Of a stretch of 64,000 bases of DNA, positions 40,536-50,418 are shown in pieces. Position numbers and translations under genes: made by a program. The first letter of the stretch is position 1. The number at the start of each line of letters is the position of its first letter. Source of the DNA: SIAJ01 sp963773845 (GTDB lineage Bacteria; Planctomycetota; Planctomycetia; Gemmatales; Gemmataceae); NCBI GenBank assembly GCA_963773845.1, contig CAVZCU010000017.1, positions 496,001 through 560,000 of the forward strand. Reading direction: 5' to 3'. The notes below the pieces were generated by a model. That model was not told where the DNA came from. It worked only from the letters and a program-made list of their open reading frames with translations, and did no database searches.

Positions 40536-43500
40536 TCACTTTGCCGGTTGAGCCTTTTTTCCTTCGATCAATGCCTCCGCCTCGCGGAGCAACAAATCCA
40601 ATTCCAGTCGTTCTTGCCATCGGACCGGCTCTCCGGTTCCACCCTGCTTAGGAAGCTTTCCCTGGCGAATCTCGTGGACGAAATCAGCCGTCTTTTTCAG
40701 CCACTTTCGGGCCTCTTCCTTGTGGCCGAGCCGGTGGTGGGCCATCGCCATGACGACCCAGTCCCAGGCGGTGCCGCCCGATGGGTTTTCCTTCATTGCG
40801 GCATTGAGTTGCTCGACTGCCTGGTCGAATTTTTGAGCCCGATAGAGGACGGTTCCGAGTGTGCTCAGATGCACCCAATGGTGAAACTGGCTGACTGCCT
40901 TCCGAGCAAGACCAACCGGCGCCGAATAATCGGCGACGCCGTCGGCTCCGAGCGCAAGACCAGGCGATGTTGTTGGCCAGAACCCCGTTCTCGGTTTGGC
41001 CGAAACGTCGGAGCAGTTCGAGACACGCTCTCTGGTAGCTGCCCGCATCTTGTCGTTGCAGGCACAACAAGAGGTAGGGATGCCAGGTGCGCCAATTGTC
41101 GGGTGATACGTCTTTGGCTCGGGCGAAGTAGCTGGCCGCCTTCGGCCAATCGCGCTGGTCGGCCGCCGCATTGCCCAGCGCGGCCAGTGTTTCGGGACTC
41201 GTGGTCAATTTCGGATCGAGTTCCTGGGCGCGGTCAAAGTCGGCAGTCGCGGCCTCGGTCCGACCGAGTCGGGTGAACGCAACAGCCCGATCCTGGAGGA
41301 TTGCGGCGCGAAGCGAGCGATCGCCCAGCGTGTCGCCCCCGGCGCGACCGATTTCGAGCAATGCTTCGCGATAATGGGCAATTGCCGACATTGGCTGGTT
41401 GGTCTCGAGCAGAGTCTGGGCCGCCTTGCGGTGAAATGCAATGGACGCGGCTATGCCGCGCTGGCCGAATTCCGGGCGCCTCTGGTTGAATGAATTCAGC
41501 CGCTGTAGCCACTGGTCCTTTGTCAGTCCGCTTTCGTCGCCTTGGTCGATTCGCTGGCCGGACGCCAACTCGCCGAGCAGGCGATAGTCGTCGATTGGTA
41601 TTTCGGGGACGGTCAGCAGCTTGGCCAATTCGATCCGGGCTAACGAGTCGACGAACGACGAAGAGGCCACGACGCGCAACTGGTTCGGGGAAATGGCAAG
41701 AGCAGCAGTTGCGTGGATGGGGAGCTGAATCTTCGGTGCAATGAGCTTCCCCGTCGTCAGATCCCAGACGTGCAGCTGACTCGCCAGAAGCCGGCCCGTC
41801 GTCAAGGCAAAACGTCCGTCAGGAGTCATGGCGACGGAGAGAACCTGGTCATCGTGTTTCAAGGGTGGACACGCGAGTGTGCCAGCACGCCAATCCCACA
41901 GTCGGGCCTGACCGTCCGTACCGCCCGTGAGGAGGCGCCGACCGTCCGGACTAAAACAGACGCAAAAGAGGCCGTAATGGTCTCCAGGATGCGGGAGCGG
42001 TTTGGAAAGTGCTCGACCGGTGGCCAAGTCCCAGACCTGGGCGGCGTTCTTCCCGTTCACGGCAGTGGCGAGCAATCGGCTGTCGCTGGATAGCGCAAAA
42101 CTTCGGCACGGGCCACCCTCCAGCACTGGGTGAATGGGGGGGCAACGAAGCCGGCCGGTCTCCGCGTCGCGAATTGTCACGATGTTGTCGCTGCCACTGG
42201 CGAGCGACACCAGCGTGCTTCCATCGGCGGTATAGTCGAGACGCGAAATTCGTCCTTCCGCGGATTGGCCCTCAAGCATCAGGTTCAGAATCTGTTTGCC
42301 GTTGCGATTGTCGAAGACGATCAACTCGCCGCCAGCGCACAGGACGGCGACCTGAGTTGAGGACGGACGGGCGGCTACACTTCGCGGCGGTCCCGGCAAC
42401 CGCTGCGGCGCCGCAATTGTCTTGCCCGTGAGGACGTCGTTTAGCGCGAGCCAGCCATTTCCGTTTTCCAGGGACACCGCCGCCACGGTGCGGTTGTCGG
42501 CGCCGACGCATGAATCGATCAACGCCCCGTGCAGAGCGATCTCGGGTCCGGCCGCGGTTCCCGTGCTTGCATCGATGACGAAAAACCCAGCACTGCCGAT
42601 CGGCGAAAAGGAATAGGGCTTTTCGTGCCAGATCCCCGGTGCGATCCATTGCCCATTGAAGCTCGGGCGCACGATTCCTTGCCAGTTGGTGGGACGAACC
42701 TCGGCGATGCCACCGATGGAGCGTTGCCATATGCGGATCAAACCATCACCCAGCGTCGCCAGATGAGTATTGTCGCTTGCAATGGCACACCGGCTGACGA
42801 TTCCCATGTGGGGGAGCGGTGAGCCAACCGGCTTGCCATCGGGAATGGACCAAAAGCGCGCCGTCGAGTCCCAACTCACGGACAATAGAGTCCTGCCATC
42901 AGGGCTTACGACCATTTGGTCAACGAGACCGGTGTGCCCGGTAAAATGGATCGACGTCGTTCCGTTGTCGGCAGTCTTCCAAACTTCGGGACCAGACATG
43001 CCCACGGTGGCGAACCAGTCGCCACGCGGGCTGGCGACAACGCCCATCGCGTGGCTGGGCCGCGCCCGAATCACGCCCGGTCCCGCCGGCTTTCCGGTTT
43101 CCAAATCCCAGCACGTCAGCTCCGTTGGCCGGCCGCCGTCGCTGTACGAACTCAGCGTGATGAGCCGACGCTCGTTTTCAACCAGAACCGGCGGACTGGC
43201 ATAGCGCGGTTGGTGAGGTAGAGGTTCGTATAGAGGCGCCCACTGCTGGGGACCGCCTGGCACGGCGAACACGCGAACTTTTCGGTCGATGCAAGCTGTG
43301 ATCAAGCGATTGCCGGCCCGATTGAACAACATGGAGTGGACGGGCTGCGGGTGCTTCCATTCGCCCGGCAGAAGGGTACGTGAAGACACCCCGAGAATCC
43401 GAACCGCCGAACCGGCGATGGCGAGGTACTTTCCGTTCGGGCTAAATGCCAGCGCAGTGATGGCGCCTTCCGATTTGACTTCTTGAAGGATTCGCCCGTC

Positions 43501-45555
43501 GGGGACGCCGCGAATCTGCACGACGCCGGACTGGTAGCCGATCGCCAGCCATTCCCCATCGGGGCTCCAGCACGCCGTTCCCACTTGCGGGACCTCGTTG
43601 CACCAGGCGAGATATTTGTCCTGTCGCCAATCCCGTACAAATAGGTGGCCATCCGACATGAGCAGGAGCAGGTCGCCCCCGGGGCGAAACTCCATCAAGC
43701 TGACGGATGCCATCGGAAACGCGCGAACCGGTATGGTGAGTTTGCGCGCCCAGTTCCGGGCCCGGAGGCGGTTGTCGGCCTGGCGCTCCGGGTCGGCTGT
43801 TCCATTTTCCGCGGCCTTGCTGAACCACAGCACCGCTCGCGCCGGATCGTCGCGCGCCGCGGCCATCAATCCGCGGGACGTCTGCATATCCACGAGCGTG
43901 ATCTCGGCCCGATTCTGGGCGTCTTCCGCGGTCTTCTTGGCGGCGCTGTTCTCCTCGGCGAGTCGCTGGTTGCGCTCGGCCAGGGCAACCTTCGTTTGCA
44001 CGAGTCCGCGCTGTTCCCGCTCTTGATTCCGGAAATAGGCCGCGGCAACGATGGCGCCGCCCGCAATCGCCACCAACAGGATCATCACAACTGCCGCGAG
44101 CGACGCCACGGTCCGGTGTTGACGAGCCCAGCGCCAAACGGCTTCCACGGCTGTCTGCCGCCGGGCCAGAATTGGCTCGTCGTCGATGAAGCGCTGCAAA
44201 TCGGAGGCAAAATCCTCTGCGGTCGCATAGCGCCGGCCCGGCTCGCGGGCGATCGCCTTGTGAACGATCGTCACCAGGTCGCGCGGAACCTCTCGATTGA
44301 CTTTGTCGAGAGCGGGACGTTCGCCCGTGGTCACCTGCTTGATCAGCTTGTGGCGATCCCTTTCAGCGAATGCCGGCCGCATCGCCAGCAGCTCGTACAT
44401 CGTCAGGCCGAGCGAATAGACATCGCCACGCGCGTCGGTGCGGCCCTCGAAGGCTTCCGGCGGCATGTAACGCAGGGTGCCGAGTACGTCGCCCGTATGG
44501 GTCAGATTTTCCGCGTCGGGACCAGCGACTTTGGCGAGGCCAAAGTCGGTCACCCACACCGTGCCGCGAAGGTCCAGAAGAAGGTTCGACGGTTTGATGT
44601 CGCGATGCAGGATGCCCTGCTTGTGCGCGTAGTCCAGCGCATCGGCCACTTGCCGGCCGATGCTGGCGACGCTTTGCCAGTAATTCTGTTTCTTTGCCGA
44701 AGTCTTGTATCCAGAGCTGCTGGCAGCCGGCAGCGTGAGCGACGAGGACGAAACCGTAAATGAATCCGATAGCCGCGTGGAGTGAGTGGCGACGCTGGGC
44801 GATGCGATGGCAGCGCGAGGTTCCGCATCGGGCGAATCCTGCGTCGCGGCAAATGGCCGTTGCGGGTCGGGGCCGATCGCGTCTTGGGCGCTCGAAGTCG
44901 CGTGTTGAAACGCGCCGGTCAAAAGCGAGCGAGCCACATCGGCGGCGGAGACATCTCGACGCGAGACCCGGATTTCGCCAGCAGTCGGCCGGCCGGACGG
45001 TGTGCATTCGGCGCCGGGCTGAAGGCGCTGCAGCTCATCCATGACTGCATCGAGGCCGAGCCCCTGAATGAACTGCATGACGTAATACGGCTGCCCGTCC
45101 TGTTCGCCCACGCCGAAGACCGGAACGATGTTGGTGTGGTGCAGCTTGGCCGTGGCTTTGGCTTCGCGCTCAAAGCGGATTCGCTGTTTGGCATCGCGAA
45201 TTTGCTGTGGCAAAACTTTGAGCGCCACGTGCCGACCGAGTGAAACTTGCTCGGCCTCGTAAACGACCCCCATGCCGCCACGGCCCACTTCGCGGATCAA
45301 ACGAAAATCGCCGAGTTGCGCAAAAGGAAGTTTGCCGCGAGGCCCCGCCATCGCTCCGCCGTCGACGCCATCCTCCGAGAGGGCGATCTTCTCCATCATC
45401 GCCATGGCAGGGAAGACGTCGCGAATTTCATCGGCGAGGTCCGGAAATCGATCGGTATATTCCTTGAGCGGCGGCCGCTCGCCTTTGCGATAGCGCTCCA
45501 GGAACTCCTCGGCGAGTTCGAGCACGGCACCGGATTTCGCGTCCGAGTCCGACAT
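40536..45555 (-). CDS. Ser/Thr protein kinase with WD40 and TPR tail (kinase A), one frameshift
   Basis: About 1,670 residues from ATG 45555, preceded by CAGGAG. Kinase motifs: EVGRGGMGVVYEAEQ, HVALKVLPQQ, HRDIKPSNLLLD, TDFGLAKVAGPD and GTLRYMPPEAF, with a long Ser/Thr/Ala-rich insert (about 200-290). One membrane helix (VASLAAVVMILLVAIAGGAI), a coiled coil, about fourteen WD40-like blades and a C-terminal TPR block (DRSLRAAILQDRAVAFTRLG...) follow. The frame breaks near 40965: NNIAWSCA is followed in another frame by LGADGVADYSAPVGLA; restoring GC to TGCGCTC joins them. It is the second gene of a sigma-kinase-kinase operon. Confidence 0.9.
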
Positions 45556-45575
45556 GGGCAACTCCTGTGGATCCG

Positions 45576-46212
45576 TCACAGCTCATCGAACCCCGGAATG
45601 CTCGACAAAATCTCGCGCAGCCGCTTGATCGCCCGCAAGTAGCGGCTGCCGGCGCCGGCTTTAGACATCCCCAGCACATCGGCGATTTCACTGGTGCTCA
45701 ACTGTTCGAAATGCTTCGAGCGCCAGCACCTCGCGGTCGATCGGGTCCATGCCGCTCAGAGCATCCTGCACCAGCAAGCGCACCTCGGCCTTCATGGCCG
45801 CTTGCGACGGTGTTGTCATCTGCCCGAGCAGCTGTGCGGCCAGCGAGATCGAGTCGGCTTCCGGCAGACCGCCGCGGTGGAGTGAGATTTCCCGGTCGAC
45901 ATCGCGCGATTGTGTTCCGAGATGCCGGCGGTGGATTTCCGTCAGCTTCAGGCCGGTCATGTGCCTGAGCCAAAGGAAAAAGGGCAACTTGGGATCGGCG
46001 ACATACTCGGGCAAACGGCGGGAAACGTCGAGGTAGGCTTCCTGAAGAACGTCCGAATCGTCCACGCGGCCTTGCAGCCGGCGGCTCAGGCGCAGATGGA
46101 CCATTCGCTTTAATCGGCCGCGATAATGCGAATAAAGTTCGCGCGCCGCCACCTCATCGCCGGTCGCAGCCCGCGTCAACAGTGCGGTTTCGTCGTTCAA
46201 TTCATCCGCCAT
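45576..46212 (-). CDS. ECF-type RNA polymerase sigma factor, one frameshift
   Basis: About 211 residues. Region 2: HYRGRLKRMVHLRLSRRLQ and DSDVLQEAYLDVSRRLPEY, then PFFLWLRHMTGLKLTEIHRR. Region 4 is split: MDPIDREVLALE is followed in another frame by HFEQLSTSEIADVLGMSKAG and GSRYLRAIKRLREIL. Removing one A near 45712 (GAAG to GAG) joins them. It heads the operon with kinases A and B; the stop overlaps a possible GTG of kinase A, but ATG 45555 is the better start. It is divergent from the radical SAM gene, with a 182-bp gap. Confidence 0.88.
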
Positions 46213-46394
46213 GCGCGTCTCTACCTAATGTAAGTGCCAACGCGGGCCGAGCGTCTCTATCTTGCTCATGTTTTCGGCGATACGATTGTACACTCCCGGA
46301 TTGGCGTTCTCATCAAGCGCTTCGAGTTACTCGACGGATACACACGGGACGCCCTGCCTTGGATAAGCTGATTTCAGCTCTCGGAGGCGCGCAC

Positions 46395-47492
46395 ATGGGT
46401 ATCCTCCATCGCCTTTTTGGCCGACGGGCCGCCGATGTCTGGCGGACCGAGGCTCGGTTGCTTCAGCGGCTGGGTTACGTTCACCCGCCGGAAGCCGTGC
46501 AGTGGATCAGCACATCCGTTTGCGATCTGAGCTGTCCGCATTGCTATTCGCACGCCGGCAAAAAATCGCATGGTGAACTCACGACCGATGAGGCGAAGAC
46601 ACTCATCGTCGACGAATTGGTTCGACTCAATCGGCCCGTCCTCGTTATTGCCGGCGGTGAGACGCTGTTGCGCAAAGACTTTGGCGCGATCATCGACTAT
46701 GCCCAACGTCGCGCGGTACCCTGGGCGATCCACACGCATGGAGGACGAGTGGAGCAACACCTTGAGACGTTCGCGAAGTACCCCCCGGTGATGGCGGCGA
46801 TCAGCCTCGATGGCCCACGCGAATATCACGATCGCTTTCGTGGCAGGGCCGGGTCATTTGATGCGGCCATCCGGGCGATGCAGGCGCTCAACCGCATTGG
46901 CGTCGCGGAAGTCGTCGCGGGCACAACGATCAACCGGGAAAACGCCGATCTTCTGGCCGACATGGTCGAAGATGTATTCGACAGCGGCGCGGATTCGTGG
47001 GGCTTTCACTTGATGACCCCCGAGGGCCGGGCCAACGAGCACCTCGACATCTTGCCCACACCGATGCAACTGCGGCGTGTCGCCGGCTTCGGCCGCCGGC
47101 TTCGGTCGGTGTTTCACGTTGAACTCGACAACGAATGGGGCGGGGCGGGCCGTGATGATTGCTTCTACCGCGACAACACGTTCGCCTGCGGCGCTGGCCG
47201 ATTTTCGTGCGTCATAGCGGCGACCGGTGAGGTGATGCCATGCACGACAACGGACCTGAGCGAGAGTCAGGGCAACGTTCGCGACAAGCGCTTGAGCCAA
47301 ATCTGGGCGGAGGGATTCGCTCCATTTCGATCGGCCGGCAATGGCCTGGAATCCGACTGTGATGATTGTTGGCTCAACACTCGGCACGGTCACTCGTGCC
47401 GGCCGGCGTTCTCACTCGACTTGTTCGAACCCGATGGCCGGCGGCTGATTCCCCTTTTGCAAATGCGAGCGCGCGAGGAGGTGCTGTCATGA
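46395..47492 (+). CDS. Radical SAM/SPASM-type enzyme
   Basis: 365 residues from ATG 46395, preceded by GGAGG. The [4Fe-4S]-SAM motif is CDLSCPHC (CxxxCxxC) at about residue 44. The 'GGE' SAM-binding loop is VIAGGETLLRKD, and SLDGPREYHDRFRG is typical of AdoMet peptide modifiers. The C-terminal part has cysteines in FACGAGRFSCVIAATGEVMP plus CDDCWLNTRHGHSC, like a SPASM region holding auxiliary clusters. SPASM proteins modify peptides (RiPPs) or act in cofactor and heme pathways. Its stop overlaps the next start (ATGA), pointing to the membrane protein as partner. Confidence 0.88.
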   Translation: MGILHRLFGRRAADVWRTEARLLQRLGYVHPPEAVQWISTSVCDLSCPHCYSHAGKKSHGELTTDEAKTLIVDELVRLNRPVLVIAGGETLLRKDFGAIIDYAQRRAVPWAIHTHGGRVEQHLETFAKYPPVMAAISLDGPREYHDRFRGRAGSFDAAIRAMQALNRIGVAEVVAGTTINRENADLLADMVEDVFDSGADSWGFHLMTPEGRANEHLDILPTPMQLRRVAGFGRRLRSVFHVELDNEWGGAGRDDCFYRDNTFACGAGRFSCVIAATGEVMPCTTTDLSESQGNVRDKRLSQIWAEGFAPFRSAGNGLESDCDDCWLNTRHGHSCRPAFSLDLFEPDGRRLIPLLQMRAREEVLS

Positions 47493-48808
47493 GATGGATC
47501 ACCGTCCTCATCTTCTGGATCGTCGCTGTGCTGGTCGCCTTGATGATCCTGCGCCGCGTTCGCCGTGGCAAGCCGGTCGTGCTGACGGGCCGCTGGTCGC
47601 CCCGAGTGGTGCGCATGATTGCCGTCGTGTTGGTAGTGGTCGGGGTCGACGAACAGCCGCTGCCCGACGCGACTGCGGCCCCCGCGAAGCTGCCGATCCG
47701 CGGCCAGGACGACCAGTTGCCGGCAACCATTAAACCATACACGATCGAGACCTGGCTGATCGTCCATCAGGAAAACAGTCGATACGCGGTTGCTCGGCAG
47801 GCCCTCGTTCGTGCGCTCGCTGGACGCCCACTGACGGACAAGCAACTCACCAACGCGAAGGACTACGCGGGCTACCTCCGTGGGACGATTCAGAAGCTAG
47901 TTCTGGCGGACTTGGCGGCGATTGCGGAAAAGAAACCGCTGCCGGCCGCGTCCGACGCCGACTTGAGAGCCGCACTCGACGAATTAGAAAAGAACGGGCA
48001 ATTCGATCACGTCTGGAATGCGTATCTGTGGCGAAAGGCGTCCGCCGAGCCGAAGGACATGGCCGTGCGAATCGAATTGTTTGCGCGCATCCGGCAGCAC
48101 GCGCGAATCACCGATGCCTTGATCCGCGCTTATGCGCAAGTGAAACCGCTCATGCAACCGCCACGGGCATGGGGAAGCAAAGCCGGCCCCAAGCCGGGCG
48201 ATATGGGGGCGATCAAAGCATATCAAGCTTCTTTGACCGATATGCTCAAGGCGGCGAACGACGTACTGCCGACCACGGATGAAGGAACTTGGAAACGCGA
48301 TGGCGTGGCGCTGATCAAACCGATCGCCGGCTCGCCGGCCCCAATGTTGATTCGTGCCGGGAAGGAACGGACCATGCCCACCGAAGTGTCCACGCGCTTC
48401 GGCCGGCTCGACCTGTTGAAGACCGGCGACAACGCCGCTTCGATCAACCACGAATGGCTCGGCAAGATCGACCTACCGGCGAACAAGCTGATCTCCGTTT
48501 GGGATCTGCCAAATCTACTGCCCGACGCCGCGAAACAGAAACTCGATGCAGCCGTGCTCGATGCGCTGAAGAACAATTCCGAGGACGCCGCCGATCGGTT
48601 GGAGCGCTGCCTGGCCATCTCGCACGAGGCGATCCGTGCCGGCCTTAAAGAATTGCCCAAAGCGAAGGGCGCTCCCCGGCTGCGCTTGATATTGACACTC
48701 TTCGACGACACCGCGATGCCGAGCCTGCCGGTTTATCGAGCGGCGCAAAACTTGAACGGCCGTATTCCCGGTGGCTTCGGGGCTGGAGGGGGTCCAGCGA
48801 AGAGATGA
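47489..48808 (+). CDS. Membrane-anchored protein coupled to the radical SAM gene
   Basis: 439 residues from ATG 47489; frame intact; family not recognised. The first 60 residues hold two hydrophobic segments (WITVLIFWIVAVLVALMILR and MIAVVLVVVGV). The rest is a soluble, helix-rich domain with many Lys, Asp and Ala (LDELEKNGQFDHVWNAYLWR; AAVLDALKNNSEDAADRLER). The C-terminus ends NLNGRIPGGFGAGGGPAKR, a Gly-rich tail resembling the termini of some modified peptides or sorting tails. Its ATG overlaps the upstream stop, so joint function with the SPASM enzyme is likely, as substrate, chaperone or export partner. Confidence 0.7.
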   Translation: MRWITVLIFWIVAVLVALMILRRVRRGKPVVLTGRWSPRVVRMIAVVLVVVGVDEQPLPDATAAPAKLPIRGQDDQLPATIKPYTIETWLIVHQENSRYAVARQALVRALAGRPLTDKQLTNAKDYAGYLRGTIQKLVLADLAAIAEKKPLPAASDADLRAALDELEKNGQFDHVWNAYLWRKASAEPKDMAVRIELFARIRQHARITDALIRAYAQVKPLMQPPRAWGSKAGPKPGDMGAIKAYQASLTDMLKAANDVLPTTDEGTWKRDGVALIKPIAGSPAPMLIRAGKERTMPTEVSTRFGRLDLLKTGDNAASINHEWLGKIDLPANKLISVWDLPNLLPDAAKQKLDAAVLDALKNNSEDAADRLERCLAISHEAIRAGLKELPKAKGAPRLRLILTLFDDTAMPSLPVYRAAQNLNGRIPGGFGAGGGPAKR

Positions 48809-48815
48809 CCCCGTA

Positions 48816-48836
48816 GGACGGATTGGCAATCCGTCC
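48816..48836. terminator. Bidirectional hairpin between convergent genes
   Basis: GGACGGATT-GGC-AATCCGTCC: a 9-bp perfect stem, 8 bp after the membrane-protein stop and 9 bp before the convergent phage gene's stop. No T run is present. It resembles a repeated 'GTAGGACGG' planctomycete palindrome as much as a terminator. Confidence 0.5.
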
Positions 48837-48844
48837 CACCAAGG

Positions 48845-49202
48845 TCAAGCCGAGTGCCTCAAGAGATACGCCCGTTTGAATTCGCGGGGCGTGCCGCCGT
48901 CGACAATCTCCACCCAGACCACGACGAACCGCGGTGTGCTGCCGCCGACGGCAATGCGCACCTCGTCGCCATCCGCATAAACCGGCGTGCCGGTTCCGGC
49001 GGTTCGCGTACAGCCGTCCAGGACATCGGCGTCAACGTCGAGTTCGATGTAGTGCGTCCACTCCAGAACGCCGTCGGCCGCCATCCGTCCGCGGGCGAAG
49101 TCGGCGACTATTCGGCACGGCACATTGCTATGGGTCGGCGCCGGCGCCAAACGGCCGATACACGTCGCAGGTCAATTGCAGGAATTCAGCGGGGAATGCC
49201 AT
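48845..49202 (-). CDS. Phage head-completion/stopper-like protein, one frameshift
   Basis: About 119 residues. ATG 49202 gives MAFPAEFLQLTCDVYRPFGA, then the frame breaks near 49138 and continues PTHSNVPCRIVADFARG. One added base in GGCGCCGACC restores it. The rest (WTHYIELDVDADVLDG, GDEVRIAVGG and RFVVVWVEIVDGG) is a small beta-rich domain of the size and place of head-tail stopper proteins, directly after the connector gene. The assignment rests mainly on position and size. Confidence 0.5.
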
Positions 49203-49211
49203 GGCCGAATC

Positions 49212-49832
49212 TCACAGTTCGGGAACGCGATACAGATCCAACAATTCGCGCACATCGGCCGGCAACCCGGCGCTGCTCTTGCCGAAGATCACGAACGTCT
49301 CGCCGTATTTCTGCTGGGCCACGTTTTCAAAATTGCTCGCCGACTCGGTCTTCACCTGGCGATACCAGTGACCGACCAGCCGGGCGTATGCTTTTTTCAC
49401 ATCGTTGGGGACCGAACTCGTCGCCGTCGCATACACAACTTGCACGACCCGCGGCCCCCGCGTCCAGACGCGGATGTCCGTGTTGACAAGTCCATTTACA
49501 TTGCGAGGCAAGAACGGCCCGCTCACCGACTGAATCACGCCGCGATCCGTGTGAACGACATACGAACTGGATGACACGAGCGTATCCGATCCGAATACCT
49601 GGTTCGGATCGACCTTCACGCTCGTCACCGAATCGACGGGGAAGTTGCGCAGGAGAATGAACTCACTACCGCCGGGGTGATACTCCGTGAATGAGCCCCC
49701 AGCGAAATCGCGATTGCAATAATTCGCGATCGCCGCATCGGCGGAGTCCTGCAAGAGACCCAGCAAAGTATCGTCGGCGCTCGTCGTAATGCCGAGCCGG
49801 GCTTTGACGTTGGCCAAGGTGTCTAAGGACAT
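49212..49832 (-). CDS. Phage head-tail connector (gp6-like)
   Basis: 206 residues from ATG 49832. The N-terminus MSLDTLANVKARLGITTSAD and LLQDSADAAIANYCNRDFAG match the helical adaptor that sits under the portal ring of HK97-type phages. RNFPVDSVTSVKVD is the usual following strand. It is longer than many connectors because of a C-terminal helical block (VKKAYARLVGHWYRQVKTES). The frame is intact. Confidence 0.75.
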   Translation of the reverse strand: MSLDTLANVKARLGITTSADDTLLGLLQDSADAAIANYCNRDFAGGSFTEYHPGGSEFILLRNFPVDSVTSVKVDPNQVFGSDTLVSSSSYVVHTDRGVIQSVSGPFLPRNVNGLVNTDIRVWTRGPRVVQVVYATATSSVPNDVKKAYARLVGHWYRQVKTESASNFENVAQQKYGETFVIFGKSSAGLPADVRELLDLYRVPEL

Positions 49833-49857
49833 GACAAAGCTCCCGGAGGGAGTTTCA

Positions 49858-49925
49858 GGTTCCAATTTTCAAGTTCCAAGTTTTTGGGATCGACCAACTT
49901 GAAACTTGAAACTTGAAACTTGAAA
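49858..49925. repeat. CTTGAAA/TTCAAG short tandem repeats
   Basis: The gap between two head genes is filled by CTTGAAACTTGAAACTTGAA-type 7-bp direct repeats and their inverse (CAAGTTCCAAG), about 70 bp in all. A related set lies at 50345-50412. Confidence 0.75.
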
Positions 49926-49939
49926 CCTGGAAGTTGAAA

Positions 49940-50317
49940 CTAAACGGTTTTCTTCTGCTCGCCGATCAGCACGCTGAGCAGGAACGCCGGCGTGGTGCCG
50001 GAAACTGTCCGATAGTGCCGCAGGTAGCGCTTGGTGCGCTCGAACACAATCGTCTGCACGTTGTCCGACGCGGTGACCGCGGTGAAGGTCGCATCGGCGA
50101 CATCGGTCCAGGTCGAGTCGTCGTCCGACTCCTGGATCTTGCCGGTGAGCGAAGGCGTTGTTCCCGTAACGGCGCCGATCACTTGCATCGCGAAGCACGG
50201 CCCGTCGGCATTGATCATGTCGACAGTCGAGCCGTTGTTCGTGTCATTGACCGAGGCGGGATACACGCTGGCCCCAAGCTGGGCCTGATTCTGGACATCA
50301 TTGAGAGCGGTGGACAT
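49940..50317 (-). CDS. Small phage virion protein
   Basis: 125 residues from ATG 50317, preceded by GGAG. A beta-rich protein with GKIQESDDDSTWTDVADATF and QTIVFERTKRYLRHYRTVSG, a pattern seen in small phage structural proteins encoded after the capsid gene. It could be a decoration or head-associated protein. The frame is intact. The assignment rests on composition and place. Confidence 0.5.
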   Translation of the reverse strand: MSTALNDVQNQAQLGASVYPASVNDTNNGSTVDMINADGPCFAMQVIGAVTGTTPSLTGKIQESDDDSTWTDVADATFTAVTASDNVQTIVFERTKRYLRHYRTVSGTTPAFLLSVLIGEQKKTV

Positions 50318-50344
50318 TGCAAATCTCCTGATGAAGGTTGGGTG

Positions 50345-50412
50345 GTTCAGAGTCTTCAAGTTTCAAGTTCCAAGTTGAAGACGTGCAACTTGGACACTTG
50401 GAACTTGGAACT
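50345..50412. repeat. CAAGTTC/CTTGGAAC short repeats
   Basis: CAAGTTTCAAGTTCCAAGTT and the inverse ACTTGGAACTTGGAAC flank a short centre. The repeat is again exactly between two head genes and is related to 49858-49925. Confidence 0.7.
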
Positions 50413-50418
50413 AACGAA

